This document shows, piece after piece, positions 42,788 to 52,419 of a stretch of DNA of 64,000 nt (the first letter of the stretch is position 1; every line of letters starts with the position of its first letter). The notes beneath the pieces were generated by a model. The model was given only the letters and a program-made list of their open reading frames with translations, searched no databases and was not told the origin of the DNA. The DNA comes from JANQEU01 sp965601455. Its GTDB lineage: Bacteria; Bacteroidota; Bacteroidia; Cytophagales; Cyclobacteriaceae. Location: contig OZ271831.1 of the NCBI GenBank assembly GCA_965601455.1, forward strand, positions 992,001 to 1,056,000. The letters are read 5' to 3'. The position numbers and the translations under genes were made by a program.

Positions 42788-45427
42788 TTATCCTTCTTCA
42801 AGGATCGTTTCTGGCTGAAGTTGTTTGGGCAATGTTATAGTAAAAGTGGTTCCCTTTCCAACTTCACTGTCTACAGTAATTTTTCCGTTGTGTTTTTCTA
42901 CGATACCATGAGTGATCGCAAGCCCCAAACCGGTGCCTTGTCCAACATCCTTGGTTGTGTAGAAGGGTACAAAAATTTGATCCATCACTTCTTTTGTCAT
43001 ACCAGATCCATCATCAATTACTTGAATCTGAATGTGGTCGTTGTCAAGATTTTTAGACCGTAAAGTAATGGTGCCGGTGTCCTCAATTGCATCAATTGCG
43101 TTACCGATGAGATTAACGAAAGCCTGGTTGAGCTGTCCGGGGAAGCAGTCGATTGGTTCCAGATCCGGATCAATTTCTTTTATTATTTCAACCTTATTCT
43201 TGTATTTGTTTTTAAGAATAAGCAGTGATGATTCCAGGAACTCCTGAACGTGAGCGGATTTAACATCAGCTTCATCATGCCTTGAGAAGGTTCGAAGACC
43301 ATTTACAATTTCCGCTACCCTGGATGCTCCGTAACTGATATCCTGGATTAATTCTTCCGTACCTTCTTTCAGCTGATCGAGGACATCTTCATCCTCCTTC
43401 ATCACTTCGTTGTATTTTTTGATTTTTTCGAAGTCATCCAATTCGCAGATTCGCTTGTAGTTATCCACGAAATTGACAATCTCCTGGAAATTTTCTTGAA
43501 GTGCATGAACCCCGTTGAATACAAAGTTGATTGGATTATTGATTTCATGTGCAATACCGGCAGTCAACTGACCTAAGGAGGACATCTTCTCAGATTGGAC
43601 CAGTTGTACTTGGGTATTTTTTAGTTCCTCGTTAGCATCCTGTAACTGAGCCCTTGTTTTTTGTTCTTTCTCCAATGCTGAGCGCATGGTCTCATGAGCC
43701 TTATTAAGCTGAACATTGGCCTTTCTAATCACTTTTTGTTGTCTTGCCAGGTCGTGGTTTTGCTTAGCGATTAATTTCCTGGATTTGTTAGTCCTGTAGA
43801 AAAGTATAATCAAGCCCGCAATGAAAAGTAGACCAATAGCAAGAATCACCAATAGGAATCTCTTTTGTTGCTCCTCGGCTTCAATTTGAGAAGCTTGAAG
43901 TTTAGCTTTCTGCGTCAGGATCAATCGGTCATTTTCAGATAATTGAAGTGCTCTCTTTTGCTCTTCTTCCCTTAGTCTTTGTAACTCAGCTAATTGTTGC
44001 AAGCGATCAAGTTCCGCCTGGTCTTTGGTTCTTGCCATCTGTTGTTGAGTGATCAGCAATTGCTGCCTTGCTCTTTCTGCTTCCAGGTTCTTACGGGCCA
44101 CCTCTTGCTGTTGTAGCTTATTTTGTTGCTCAAGGAGTTGAACCTTTCTTTCTTCATCGATAGTCAAGAGTTGCTCTTGCTGTCTTGATAGTTGTTGGTT
44201 CTTATTCTTTTCAATTTGAATGAGAGCATCATCTTCATACTGTTGAGCAAGAACTTCCAAAGTGGGGTCAATCTTTGAACTGTTGTCAATTCGTGCTTGC
44301 GAGGTATTTAAAGAAGATAGCCTATTCCTATAATCATTGGCAAGCTCCGTTTGTTTGCTTTCATTATATAGGGAAATCATCGACGTGTAAAGATCTTTTT
44401 GAAGAACGTTAGTGCTTCTTATCTCTAGGGATCGTTCTGCTTTTTTTAGGTAGTTTTCGCTTTCTTTTAAGTTGCCTCTCTCCAGTTCAATTCCACCCAT
44501 AATTAGATCAACTTTGATCTCGCCAAGGGCATCGTTTCTACTCAGGAATCCATCTCTGGCACGGTTGATTTCATTTTGTGCGGCAATTGTTTGTCCCAAT
44601 CCAAGACTGGCCTTTGCTTTCATGTAATGATATTCAGGATTTCGATTGTCAATGGTAATCGCTTCCCCGGCATACTCATTAGCTTTCTTATTATCTCCAA
44701 TTTTCAGAAACAACTCAGCGAGACTGTAGGCCTTAGGAGCTTTGAGTCGTGGATCAACGACGGCAAATTGTTCTTCACCAAATTGCGAAGCTCTTTCCAG
44801 ATTTCCCATTCGTTCGTGAACCTGCATCAGCAATCCCAGAGCTCGGTTTTCCATCAGTCGGTTATTGATATCTCTGGCCAATTGAAGTTGGACTTCATAC
44901 GCTTCAAGTGCTTTTGGTACAATGTTGGCGTTTAGGTAGCTATTTCCGATAGCAAACATTGCATTTAATTTACCTATAGCGTTTTGCTCTCGTTCATAAA
45001 GTGAGAATCCTTTCGTATAGCTTTCGATTGCCTTTTCGTAAGCACCCATGGCAGCATAGGCGTTTCCGAGACTGTATCTACCATTGGCTTCAAGTAAATT
45101 ATTTCTTATATCCTCCGCTTGGGTGGTTGCATCCAGAAAATAGAATATCGCTTTCTTATGATCTTCTTGTGATAAGTAAACCTCACCCAGAAGACTTTTG
45201 AAATCAATCATCAAGTTAGGATCACCGGATGCTATTGCCTGATCTAAACCCAGAAGTCCGAAACTGATGGCTTCTTCATCGTTGCTGTAGGAGTACGCTT
45301 CTTTGGCTTTATCAAGTTGATCCAAAGCCTGATCATGGGCTGAAGCCGCATCCTGCGCATGGGCGCTAACAGCAAAGAGAGTTAGCGCGATCCATAAGAT
45401 CAAATATTTTCTGGTTGGTACTGACAT
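42788..45427 (-). CDS. TPR-containing sensor histidine kinase
   Basis: Membrane kinase of 879 residues: signal peptide (about 1-24, ending AHAQ), TPR repeats (about 30-350), a Gln/Arg/Leu-rich coiled coil (about 395-520), one transmembrane helix (about 523-545), a second coiled coil, then HisKA with His627 in LTAGIAHEINNPINF and an ATPase domain with N box (NLIGNAIDAIED), G1 (IDDGSGM) and G2 (GTGLGLAITHGI). The TPR part faces the periplasm. The GIAHEINNP type of H box is common in kinases that pass signals to output-free or enzyme-type regulators. Partner is the adjacent response regulator. Confidence 0.93.
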   Translation of the reverse strand: MSVPTRKYLILWIALTLFAVSAHAQDAASAHDQALDQLDKAKEAYSYSNDEEAISFGLLGLDQAIASGDPNLMIDFKSLLGEVYLSQEDHKKAIFYFLDATTQAEDIRNNLLEANGRYSLGNAYAAMGAYEKAIESYTKGFSLYEREQNAIGKLNAMFAIGNSYLNANIVPKALEAYEVQLQLARDINNRLMENRALGLLMQVHERMGNLERASQFGEEQFAVVDPRLKAPKAYSLAELFLKIGDNKKANEYAGEAITIDNRNPEYHYMKAKASLGLGQTIAAQNEINRARDGFLSRNDALGEIKVDLIMGGIELERGNLKESENYLKKAERSLEIRSTNVLQKDLYTSMISLYNESKQTELANDYRNRLSSLNTSQARIDNSSKIDPTLEVLAQQYEDDALIQIEKNKNQQLSRQQEQLLTIDEERKVQLLEQQNKLQQQEVARKNLEAERARQQLLITQQQMARTKDQAELDRLQQLAELQRLREEEQKRALQLSENDRLILTQKAKLQASQIEAEEQQKRFLLVILAIGLLFIAGLIILFYRTNKSRKLIAKQNHDLARQQKVIRKANVQLNKAHETMRSALEKEQKTRAQLQDANEELKNTQVQLVQSEKMSSLGQLTAGIAHEINNPINFVFNGVHALQENFQEIVNFVDNYKRICELDDFEKIKKYNEVMKEDEDVLDQLKEGTEELIQDISYGASRVAEIVNGLRTFSRHDEADVKSAHVQEFLESSLLILKNKYKNKVEIIKEIDPDLEPIDCFPGQLNQAFVNLIGNAIDAIEDTGTITLRSKNLDNDHIQIQVIDDGSGMTKEVMDQIFVPFYTTKDVGQGTGLGLAITHGIVEKHNGKITVDSEVGKGTTFTITLPKQLQPETILEEG

Positions 45428-45685
45428 AGTTTAAAATTCTACATTAAATCCATCTCTTTAATGTTCCACATGAATTATCATGGGGTAAAGCTTTGGAAAA
45501 CATAATAGAATGTTCGCGGCGATTCAAACGCTCTATTTTTTCCTGATGTTAAATTACTGTAAAGGCTGACTCAATGCAAAGAGGTAACTATTTGTTTTTT
45601 TACTAGTGTCTGGTTGCGTCAGGTTGTTGGATATTTTTGGCAGAAATTTTGACTTTTCGAAGATTTTCAGTCTTAAACCTGAGTA

Positions 45686-46528
45686 TTACTTCTTGAATCT
45701 TTTCAAAATAACATTTGCAATAACCCCCAATAGAACCAAGCCCATTCCTGAGTAAGTTATTGCATTGAAGGTCTCATCGAAGAGTAAGTAACCAAATAAT
45801 AGTGAGTAGATCATCCCCACATAGTTCAAAATCGAAACCTTATTGATCTCTGCACTTTGGTAGCTTTTGGTCATAAAGAATTGAGCTATCTGGGTAAGAA
45901 TTCCTACCATAATCAAGTACAACCAATCCCATGATTTTGGTTGCACCCAAACAAATGCTGACCAAATTGAAGCAATTGGAAGAAGAACCAGTGGAAAGTA
46001 AAAGATGATAACCAGTGGGTGCTCTGTTGTATTGAGTTTTCTGACAAAATTGTAAGCCAGCCCCATAAAAGCAGATGTCAGTACCCCCAGGACAAGATGC
46101 AGTTCAGATATTCTTATATCAAAACCTTGTATTACAAGTATGCCTATGAAACTAATTGAGAAGAAAACCCATTGCAAAGGGAGTACTTTTTCTTTGACGA
46201 GGTAAACACCAATTAAAGTTGAAAAAACGGGTGCGAGGTATGTAAGTACTGAGACGGTTGCTAGTGGTATTTGTTGAATCAGATAGAAATTCAGGGTGAG
46301 CGCAATTGCTCCGGCGACTCCTCTTCCTATCAAAACAAGTTTATTATTTCCAAAAAGTGGTACTCTTTGAGCTCGCAGCATGGATACACTGATAAACAGA
46401 GAGATAATGGATCGAAAAAGAATGATCTCGATAGGGGGGATATGCGGAAGGAGTTTTACAAAGACTTTCATCAAGGTGAAAGTCAATGTGGCAAGTAACA
46501 TATACCGAACCCCGGGGGAAATTCTCAT
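45686..46528 (-). CDS. EamA/DMT family transporter
   Basis: Inner-membrane transporter of 280 residues with ten predicted helices in two EamA repeats (about 1-135 and 145-278). Typical segments are PPIEIILFRSIISLFIS, LTYLAPVFSTLIGVYLVKEKV and the second-repeat LNYVGMIYSLLFGYLLFDETF. Members export or import metabolites such as amino acids or purines; the substrate is not predictable. The 258-bp region separating it from the histidine kinase gene holds no further gene that I see. Confidence 0.9.
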   Translation of the reverse strand: MRISPGVRYMLLATLTFTLMKVFVKLLPHIPPIEIILFRSIISLFISVSMLRAQRVPLFGNNKLVLIGRGVAGAIALTLNFYLIQQIPLATVSVLTYLAPVFSTLIGVYLVKEKVLPLQWVFFSISFIGILVIQGFDIRISELHLVLGVLTSAFMGLAYNFVRKLNTTEHPLVIIFYFPLVLLPIASIWSAFVWVQPKSWDWLYLIMVGILTQIAQFFMTKSYQSAEINKVSILNYVGMIYSLLFGYLLFDETFNAITYSGMGLVLLGVIANVILKRFKK

Positions 46529-46591
46529 TTTATAAGAAAAGGGGCAATTTGATAATTATTTTACAATTTCGAGCCTAGTAGTATCGGCACC

Positions 46592-48862
46592 ATGCAGAGG
46601 AAAACTTTTTTTTCATTTATCGGTTCTGTAGTCCTTTGCCTTTCGGTCTCAGGGGTCTATTCGCAGGGAATCAACGGTAGAGTACTGGATGAAAGTGGGC
46701 AAGCAATACGATACGCTACTATTTTTTCATTGCCTGATTCACTTTATACCATTTCAGACTCTTCCGGATATTTTCTATCATTTTCCAATCATTTTATTGT
46801 TCGAGCCCTTGGTTTCCGATCAAAACAAGTAGTTGATTTTAAAAAGGGGACCGTCGTGTTCATGGAAGAAGATCCCGTATTTTTGGATAATGTGGTTGTG
46901 AATGACCTTGCCATAGCCGAACAAATACAATCATTTCCTGGCTCTATTGATAGAATATCTATATCCCAAATAGAGAGAACAAACCCTGCGATTGTGACAG
47001 ATGCTTTGAATAGTATACCAGGCGTTTATATGCAAAGCGGAGCACTGAATACCAACCGGATAGTTATTCGTGGAATAGGGTCTCGTTCACCCTTCTCCAC
47101 GAATAAAATCCGGGCCTATTATGACGATATTCCCTTGACCAATGGTTCGGGTGAAACAACAATAGAGGATATTGACCTTGCGGGCATTGGATCGATCGAG
47201 GTGATTAAAGGCCCCAATTCCTCCATTTATGGAAGTGGCCTAGGAGGGACAATAAATATCAAGAGTCGAAAACCTGTTTTGCTGCAGGATAGAGTATTTA
47301 CAGATTTGAGTTTGGGGTCTTTCGCTACCCAAAAGTCCACAATAGGGTTTAGTACCTCTCGAGAGCGATTCAATGTCAATGTAGTTGGTAGTTACCTTCA
47401 AAGTGATGGATATAGGGACAATAATGAACTGACTAGAGGTAACGTTATGCTTAGAAGTAAGTACTATATGGACAAGACCACCTTCGGATTTATTGGTTAT
47501 TTTGTGGACCAGAAAGCGTTTATTCCTAGTTCCGTAAATCTGGAGACATTTGAATCAGATCCATCTGCTGCCGCTTTCACATGGGGATCAGCAAGAGGCT
47601 TTGAAGACTATTATTCGTACCTCGTCGGACTATCACTGGATCATGCCGCTTCAGATAGACTACTGATAAAGTCCAGTGTCTATCACTCAAACAGGGATGC
47701 CTACGAACCTCGACCATTCAATATACTCGATGATCAAACGATTTCTTTTGGAACCAGAAACCGACTTATATACGATGCCCAGGATAATCTGACGCTCATG
47801 GCCGGGTTTGAACTCTTCAAAGATGAATACTCATGGAGTACTTTCGACAACCTATACAACGATCTGGGTGTAAATAGAAGTGTTCAAGGGCAGCAACTAT
47901 CGGAATTAGTGGAGGATCGTAGTTATGTGAATGCTTTTTTTCAGGGAGATTGGCAAGCCACGACTTCACTTATGTTCTCTGCAGGACTTAATGTAAACCA
48001 AACAGCGTATGATTTATTCGATGCATATAATCCCGACTCATTGAGTTTGACATCTGACTTTCTTTATGATCTACAATGGTCACCAAGGATCGCATTTACT
48101 TTCACAGCCAGTCCAGCTCTAAACTGGTATGGATCTGTCAGTCATGGATTTTCGCCCCCCTCTCTGGAAGAGACACTAACACCTGATGGCGCGGTAAATA
48201 CAGATATTGTTCCGGAATCCGGTTGGAATTTTGAAACCGGTTTAAAAGGAGGTTTGTCATTCATGAATTATTCGGTTTCCATTTACACGATGAGGATAGA
48301 TGATCTTTTGGTAGCTAGACGAACAGCTCTCGATCAGTTTGCAGGCATTAATGCCGGTAGTACCATTCACAATGGTCTTGAATTGTCGACTACCACTAGA
48401 TTATTGGAACGGGGGGCATTTAGGCTTTATCATGCCGTTCAATACACACATGCCAACTATATATTTGATGATTTCATTGATGATGAAGACGATTTCTCTG
48501 GCAACGAACTAACAGGAGTGCCCAAGAATCAACTTCGCATGAATCTTTCGATGGATTGGAAAAACATTTATCTCACCCCATCTTATTTTTTCGTCGACGA
48601 AATTCCACTAAACGATTCTAATTCTGAATTTGCCGATGCCTATTCGTTACTGGATGTTTTGGTGGGTTGGAAGAAAGAGATGGGGGATTTACTCTTAGAT
48701 ATATCTTACCAGGGCTCAAATCTTACCGATGCACGGTATGCCAGTATGGTTCAAATCAATGCTGTTGGATTTGGTGGAAATCTTCCCAGGTATTATTACC
48801 CCGGTTTACCAATCAATCACCGGATCAGATTGAGACTGAGTTACTCATTAAATCAAAGGTGA
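46592..48862 (+). CDS. TonB-dependent receptor (FecA/siderophore-like)
   Basis: Complete outer-membrane receptor of 756 residues. Signal peptide (1-24, ending VYSQG), short carboxypeptidase-regulatory-like domain (about 26-100), plug (about 105-230) with ALNSIPGVYMQSG, VIRGIGSRSPF and IEVIKGPNSSIYGSGLGG, then a barrel ending in a long final strand (INHRIRLRLSYSLNQR). The plug motifs resemble ferric-citrate/siderophore or vitamin receptors instead of SusC, since the protein is short and no SusD gene follows. The start codon is 63 bp from a divergent EamA gene. Substrate probably iron-chelate; inference. Confidence 0.93.
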   Translation: MQRKTFFSFIGSVVLCLSVSGVYSQGINGRVLDESGQAIRYATIFSLPDSLYTISDSSGYFLSFSNHFIVRALGFRSKQVVDFKKGTVVFMEEDPVFLDNVVVNDLAIAEQIQSFPGSIDRISISQIERTNPAIVTDALNSIPGVYMQSGALNTNRIVIRGIGSRSPFSTNKIRAYYDDIPLTNGSGETTIEDIDLAGIGSIEVIKGPNSSIYGSGLGGTINIKSRKPVLLQDRVFTDLSLGSFATQKSTIGFSTSRERFNVNVVGSYLQSDGYRDNNELTRGNVMLRSKYYMDKTTFGFIGYFVDQKAFIPSSVNLETFESDPSAAAFTWGSARGFEDYYSYLVGLSLDHAASDRLLIKSSVYHSNRDAYEPRPFNILDDQTISFGTRNRLIYDAQDNLTLMAGFELFKDEYSWSTFDNLYNDLGVNRSVQGQQLSELVEDRSYVNAFFQGDWQATTSLMFSAGLNVNQTAYDLFDAYNPDSLSLTSDFLYDLQWSPRIAFTFTASPALNWYGSVSHGFSPPSLEETLTPDGAVNTDIVPESGWNFETGLKGGLSFMNYSVSIYTMRIDDLLVARRTALDQFAGINAGSTIHNGLELSTTTRLLERGAFRLYHAVQYTHANYIFDDFIDDEDDFSGNELTGVPKNQLRMNLSMDWKNIYLTPSYFFVDEIPLNDSNSEFADAYSLLDVLVGWKKEMGDLLLDISYQGSNLTDARYASMVQINAVGFGGNLPRYYYPGLPINHRIRLRLSYSLNQR

Positions 48863-48866
48863 TCCT

Positions 48867-49343
48867 TCAAAAACTAATGTTACAGGATGGTTCCGATAAA
48901 GACAATCTGCAGGTACTCTTCTGATCACCATAGGTGGCAATGAGAATGTTTTGCTGCATTGGGAAAAGCTCGGTGAAGTAACTTGCTCTTATTGATAAAT
49001 CAGACCATTGGCTGGAAAACTGAAAGGTTAGCTGATAACTATCGCCGATCTTCTCACCCTTAATAAATTCGAACTGGAGGGCTTCCTCTTCCGATAATAT
49101 TTCGAGATTAGTCTCAAAATAGTTTTCAAGAAGTTGCTGATTATCTGATGGAAAAGTTTCTTCTGAACTGTATTTCCAAGCGGTTGCATCATGGTTCTTC
49201 AAAGCATCCTGAAAGTCATCGGTAAAAACCTTGATGACCATCTCTGTACTATCCTCATGTCTATCCAGCTCGATTAAGGATAGATAGATGGCATGATCTA
49301 TATAACTAGCAAAAAACAGGAGTATGTAAAGGGTGATAGTCAT
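48867..49343 (-). CDS. DUF6702 family protein
   Basis: Exported protein of 158 residues. After a signal peptide comes the DUF6702 start pattern DHAIYLSLIELDRHEDS and VIKVFTDDFQDALK, with GEKIGDSYQLTFQF in the middle. The family (often annotated hypothetical) has a beta-rich fold and is common in Bacteroidota beside peptidase genes. I use the ATG at 49343, which starts a normal signal peptide; an in-frame upstream start at 49373 would add ten polar residues. It converges with the TonB gene with 4 bp between stops. Confidence 0.7.
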   Translation of the reverse strand: MTITLYILLFFASYIDHAIYLSLIELDRHEDSTEMVIKVFTDDFQDALKNHDATAWKYSSEETFPSDNQQLLENYFETNLEILSEEEALQFEFIKGEKIGDSYQLTFQFSSQWSDLSIRASYFTELFPMQQNILIATYGDQKSTCRLSLSEPSCNISF

Positions 49344-49379
49344 ATGTCGATTAAATTGGCAATTTAACTCCAACTGATC

Positions 49380-50141
49380 ATGCGACCTTACATTTTAAAG
49401 GAATCCAACTGGAAGTTCATTAAAGATCAACAATTTGAGTTGGCTGTATTGCCCTGGGGAGCCACAGAGGCTCACAATTATCATCTGCCTTACGGGACTG
49501 ATGTTATTGAAGCGGATAAGATTGGAGAAGAGGCCGGAAGAATCGCCTGGGAAAAGGGAGCAAAACTAACTGTATTACCCACGATCCCATTTGGGGTAAA
49601 TACTGGACAACATGATATTCTCCTTGACATCAATATGAATCCTACAACACAATTAGCCATTCTTGATGATGTTATTCAGGTTTTAAATCGACAGGGTATC
49701 CATAAATTGATAATCCTAAATAGTCATGGGGGAAATGATTTTAAAACCATGTTAAGGGAGCTAGGTTTAAAGTATCCGGAGATGTTCCTAGCGCAATGCC
49801 ACTGGTTTCGTTCTTTAGATAAATCAAGGTTCTTTGAAAGGGAAGGAGATCATGCGGATGAAATGGAAACTAGCTTATTGTTGTTCTTGACTCCACAACT
49901 TGTATTGCCGCTTGAAGAAGCCGGAGATGGTGCAGATAAAAAGCATACCATACAGGGTTTCAAAGAAGGATGGGCATGGACGGAGCGACCCTGGTCGGTC
50001 ATTTCAAAAGATACAGGTGTTGGTGATCCCAGGCAGTCTTCAGCTGCAAAAGGAGAATTGTATTTCAAGGAGGTTACTGAGAAAGTTGGACAACTTTTTT
50101 ACGAGGTGGCCAAAGCCGATCAGAGCAAGCTATATCGTTAG
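49380..50141 (+). CDS. creatininase family amidohydrolase
   Basis: Zinc-dependent hydrolase of 253 residues. The N-terminal WGATEAHNYHLPYGTD supplies Glu and His ligands, LNSHGGND a conserved loop, and GDHADEMETS the later ligands; VLPTIPFGVNTGQH is also typical. True creatininases hydrolyse creatinine, but most Bacteroidota members act on other cyclic amides, such as in cofactor or formamidopyrimidine metabolism. No pathway neighbours are present. Its 3' end overlaps the facing gene by 4 bp. Confidence 0.92.
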   Translation: MRPYILKESNWKFIKDQQFELAVLPWGATEAHNYHLPYGTDVIEADKIGEEAGRIAWEKGAKLTVLPTIPFGVNTGQHDILLDINMNPTTQLAILDDVIQVLNRQGIHKLIILNSHGGNDFKTMLRELGLKYPEMFLAQCHWFRSLDKSRFFEREGDHADEMETSLLLFLTPQLVLPLEEAGDGADKKHTIQGFKEGWAWTERPWSVISKDTGVGDPRQSSAAKGELYFKEVTEKVGQLFYEVAKADQSKLYR

Positions 50142-51172
50142 TTCTTCAGTGTTTTTAACCACTCGTCGACATCTAAAACCAGAATACCTCTTCCGACTCC
50201 TGCAAGATCCGCTGTCTTTGCAAACTGAAAAGCAATGTATTTTCCATCATCACTTACTATGGGGTTGGAAGCCTTGTATTCCGGATTATCGTTAAAATTT
50301 GTAATTCGATCCACAACTCCAGATCCATCCAGAATTAAACGGTAGATATCCAGTAATTGGAAGCTCCTGTAATCTTCATAAGTCGGTCTGTGCCGATTAC
50401 TTTGAATTAATATATAGTCTCCATCAGGAAAAGCCCCTTCTGCTTCATCGTACGTTTCAGGGCTATCACTGTAATTCTTAAAAACACTGTAATTCATGTC
50501 AAAACCAAGCACTTCCGCACCCTTACCTCTCATCCCTTCATAGGCATAGAAGAGAATCTCATTTTCACGACCTGGACGGAAATTTTGAGTTTCTATGTTC
50601 CAATTAGTTACCGGTAGTGGAAGATCTTTCGATTGAATAATCAGTTTCCTGTTTACCAGATGTGGTTGATTTTCTTTGTATTCAATATCGCCGATGCTGA
50701 TTACCGGACCTGTTGTCCATGCAATTTTCATCTGGGTTCGGGAAACAGCCGGACCTTCTTTGCAGTTTGCTTGCAATGCCCTGGGAGGACCCGACAAGTC
50801 ACTTTTAAGTACCCAAAGTTCCGCTTTTTGTGAGTCTCGTCCTTGCCATGGATTAGTGCTATCAAATTCTCTGGCCCCGGAAAGAAGAATATCACCGTTG
50901 GCAAGGTAATTGGCTCTGAGATATCCCTCATGAAAAAAGTGGTGGGTCATGGGTCTTATTTTTCCAGTTGCTACTTCCACCTCAAAGACATCTCCAAAAG
51001 GTTTTTCGATGAAAAGTATTTTCTTACCATCCAAAGACCAATCAGGTCGCTGACCAAAATGAGTGACCTGTTTAATATATGGTGGGAGATTATTTATAGG
51101 AGAGTTGACGTCTGTTTGAGCGGCAGCAGAGAGACCAAGAAGGAAAACGAAGACAGATAAGTACTTATTCAT
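50138..51172 (-). CDS. exported PD40/TolB-like beta-propeller protein
   Basis: Protein of 344 residues with signal peptide (about 1-18, ending SAAAQ) and repeated WD40-like PD40 blades: GQRPDWSLDGKKILFIE, EGAFPDGDYILIQSNR and NPIVSDDGKYIAFQF. TolB-type propellers bind partners or lipids in the periplasm. I prefer the ATG at 51172, which begins a classic signal peptide and lies 29 bp after a -7 element, over an upstream in-frame start at 51340. Confidence 0.85.
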   Translation of the reverse strand: MNKYLSVFVFLLGLSAAAQTDVNSPINNLPPYIKQVTHFGQRPDWSLDGKKILFIEKPFGDVFEVEVATGKIRPMTHHFFHEGYLRANYLANGDILLSGAREFDSTNPWQGRDSQKAELWVLKSDLSGPPRALQANCKEGPAVSRTQMKIAWTTGPVISIGDIEYKENQPHLVNRKLIIQSKDLPLPVTNWNIETQNFRPGRENEILFYAYEGMRGKGAEVLGFDMNYSVFKNYSDSPETYDEAEGAFPDGDYILIQSNRHRPTYEDYRSFQLLDIYRLILDGSGVVDRITNFNDNPEYKASNPIVSDDGKYIAFQFAKTADLAGVGRGILVLDVDEWLKTLKN

Positions 51173-51200
51173 CGGCGACAATTCAGCATTCAATTTGAGA

Positions 51201-51208
51201 CAAATATA
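51201..51208 (-). promoter_or_regulatory. -7 element for PD40 gene (TATATTTG)
   Basis: Exact TAnnTTTG on the minus strand with predicted start near 51195 and a 23-nt leader. It supports the start codon at 51172. Confidence 0.5.
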
Positions 51209-51402
51209 CGTTTGTGTGAAAATCTTGTTCTGGTGGTTAGTTTTTGCTTCAATAGTTGAGTATTCAATATCTATCACATGGATTATGAAACATCCCTCCT
51301 TCAAGATTAATCGTCTCTGGTAAAATCGGTTATTCTTCAAGGCGTTTTTATGTGTTGATCAAATAAAATCCGGTGTTTAACTGATTATCTATTTTGTAAT
51401 CA

Positions 51403-51418
51403 GGTCAAAAATTTGACC
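51403..51418. promoter_or_regulatory. inverted repeat GGTCAAAAATTTGACC
   Basis: A 16-bp palindrome (one central mismatch pair) 22 bp before the start of an orphan membrane-protein gene. It could be an operator. No regulator gene is adjacent except the PadR gene 650 bp downstream. Confidence 0.4.
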
Positions 51419-51440
51419 ATAAAAATCAGTAAATTCCTGT

Positions 51441-51983
51441 ATGTCCACACAGGAGTATTTTCACGTGTTTGAGTCGGTTTTGTATGCGGCCATCATCACT
51501 CAAATTCTGGTGGGGTGGAGTAGACTTATTAGTGAGTATGGTACATATAAGTTTTACTGGGGACATCTTTTTTGGAGCATTGTCGCATTCATGTTCATGA
51601 CTCAGCGGTACTATACATTCAGGCAGTTTCCCCATTACGAACTCATTACGAATACGTTTACATTTATACTAATCGTGGTCATGATTCCCTCCTCGTTTTT
51701 CATGGCCAATTGGCTAATATTTCCAGATAGTTATAAAGATGTAGATTTTAAAGAGCTGATAGTTAGGCATCGATTCCCAATATTTTTACCTGTGATTTTG
51801 GCTGTATCGTTCACCGCTTTTATCAATGTGTATGAAGGAAATACAGGGTATTCGTATTGGTTACCACATGCGGTCAATAATGGCGTTTTTCTGATATTTC
51901 TTTTCAATAAGAAACTCATATTCATGGAGATAGGTCTGTTTATTGGATTTATCGCCATGGCTTATTTCATGACAATTCTATAA
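51441..51983 (+). CDS. hypothetical multi-pass membrane protein
   Basis: Unrecognised inner-membrane protein of 180 residues with five to six helices (about 13-30, 42-57, 70-93, 110-127, 140-155, 160-180). Aromatic residues are abundant (YKFYWGHLFWSIVAFMF). It lies 91 bp before a PadR/permease operon but has its own upstream palindrome. No transport or enzyme motif is visible. Confidence 0.7.
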   Translation: MSTQEYFHVFESVLYAAIITQILVGWSRLISEYGTYKFYWGHLFWSIVAFMFMTQRYYTFRQFPHYELITNTFTFILIVVMIPSSFFMANWLIFPDSYKDVDFKELIVRHRFPIFLPVILAVSFTAFINVYEGNTGYSYWLPHAVNNGVFLIFLFNKKLIFMEIGLFIGFIAMAYFMTIL

Positions 51984-52004
51984 AGAATTTCATTACTAGA
52001 GGTT

Positions 52005-52066
52005 ATGTTAATGTTTACATATGTGAGGAAAACATTATTTAAATATCTACGTTTATGAGGAAAATA
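52005..52066. promoter_or_regulatory. candidate PadR operator region (second module)
   Basis: ATGTTAATGTTTACAT (52005-52020) has exactly the known PadR form ATGT-N8-ACAT, and shares ATGTTAAT...TACAT with the other PadR module. Two imperfect 21-bp direct repeats with core TGAGGAAAA follow at 52014-52034 and 52046-52066 (32-bp register). The PadR gene starts at 52075. Confidence 0.55.
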
Positions 52067-52074
52067 CGACACCT

Positions 52075-52416
52075 ATGAAAGGAACCTACCTGGGAGAATT
52101 CGAAGAATTGATTTTATTAACTGTAGCCTCACTGGGAAATGAGGCATATGCAGTGATCATAAGGGAGGAAGCCATTAAAATGGCAAAGAGAAAAATCAAT
52201 ATCAGTGCCGTTCATTCCTCACTATACCGATTGGAGGAAAAGAATTTTTTAAGTTCAGAATTCGGTGGTGCCACGCAGAAAAGGGGAGGAAAAAGCAAAC
52301 GGTATTTCAATGTGACTTCCGCCGGTTTTGAATCACTGCGGAATGCAAAAGAGCTACGTGAACAACTTTGGAAGAACATACCGCAATTATCCTTCACATT
52401 GTTTCCATCAGTATAA
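52075..52416 (+). CDS. PadR family transcriptional regulator (second)
   Basis: Winged-helix regulator of 113 residues, similar to the one at 29157: YLGEFEELILLTVASLGNEAYAV, NISAVHSSLYRLEEKNFL and wing GGKSKRYFNVTSAGFE. It precedes an ADOP permease by 3 bp and shares an operator-like motif with the first module, so cross-talk between the two modules is possible. Confidence 0.92.
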   Translation: MKGTYLGEFEELILLTVASLGNEAYAVIIREEAIKMAKRKINISAVHSSLYRLEEKNFLSSEFGGATQKRGGKSKRYFNVTSAGFESLRNAKELREQLWKNIPQLSFTLFPSV

Positions 52417-52419
52417 AAA

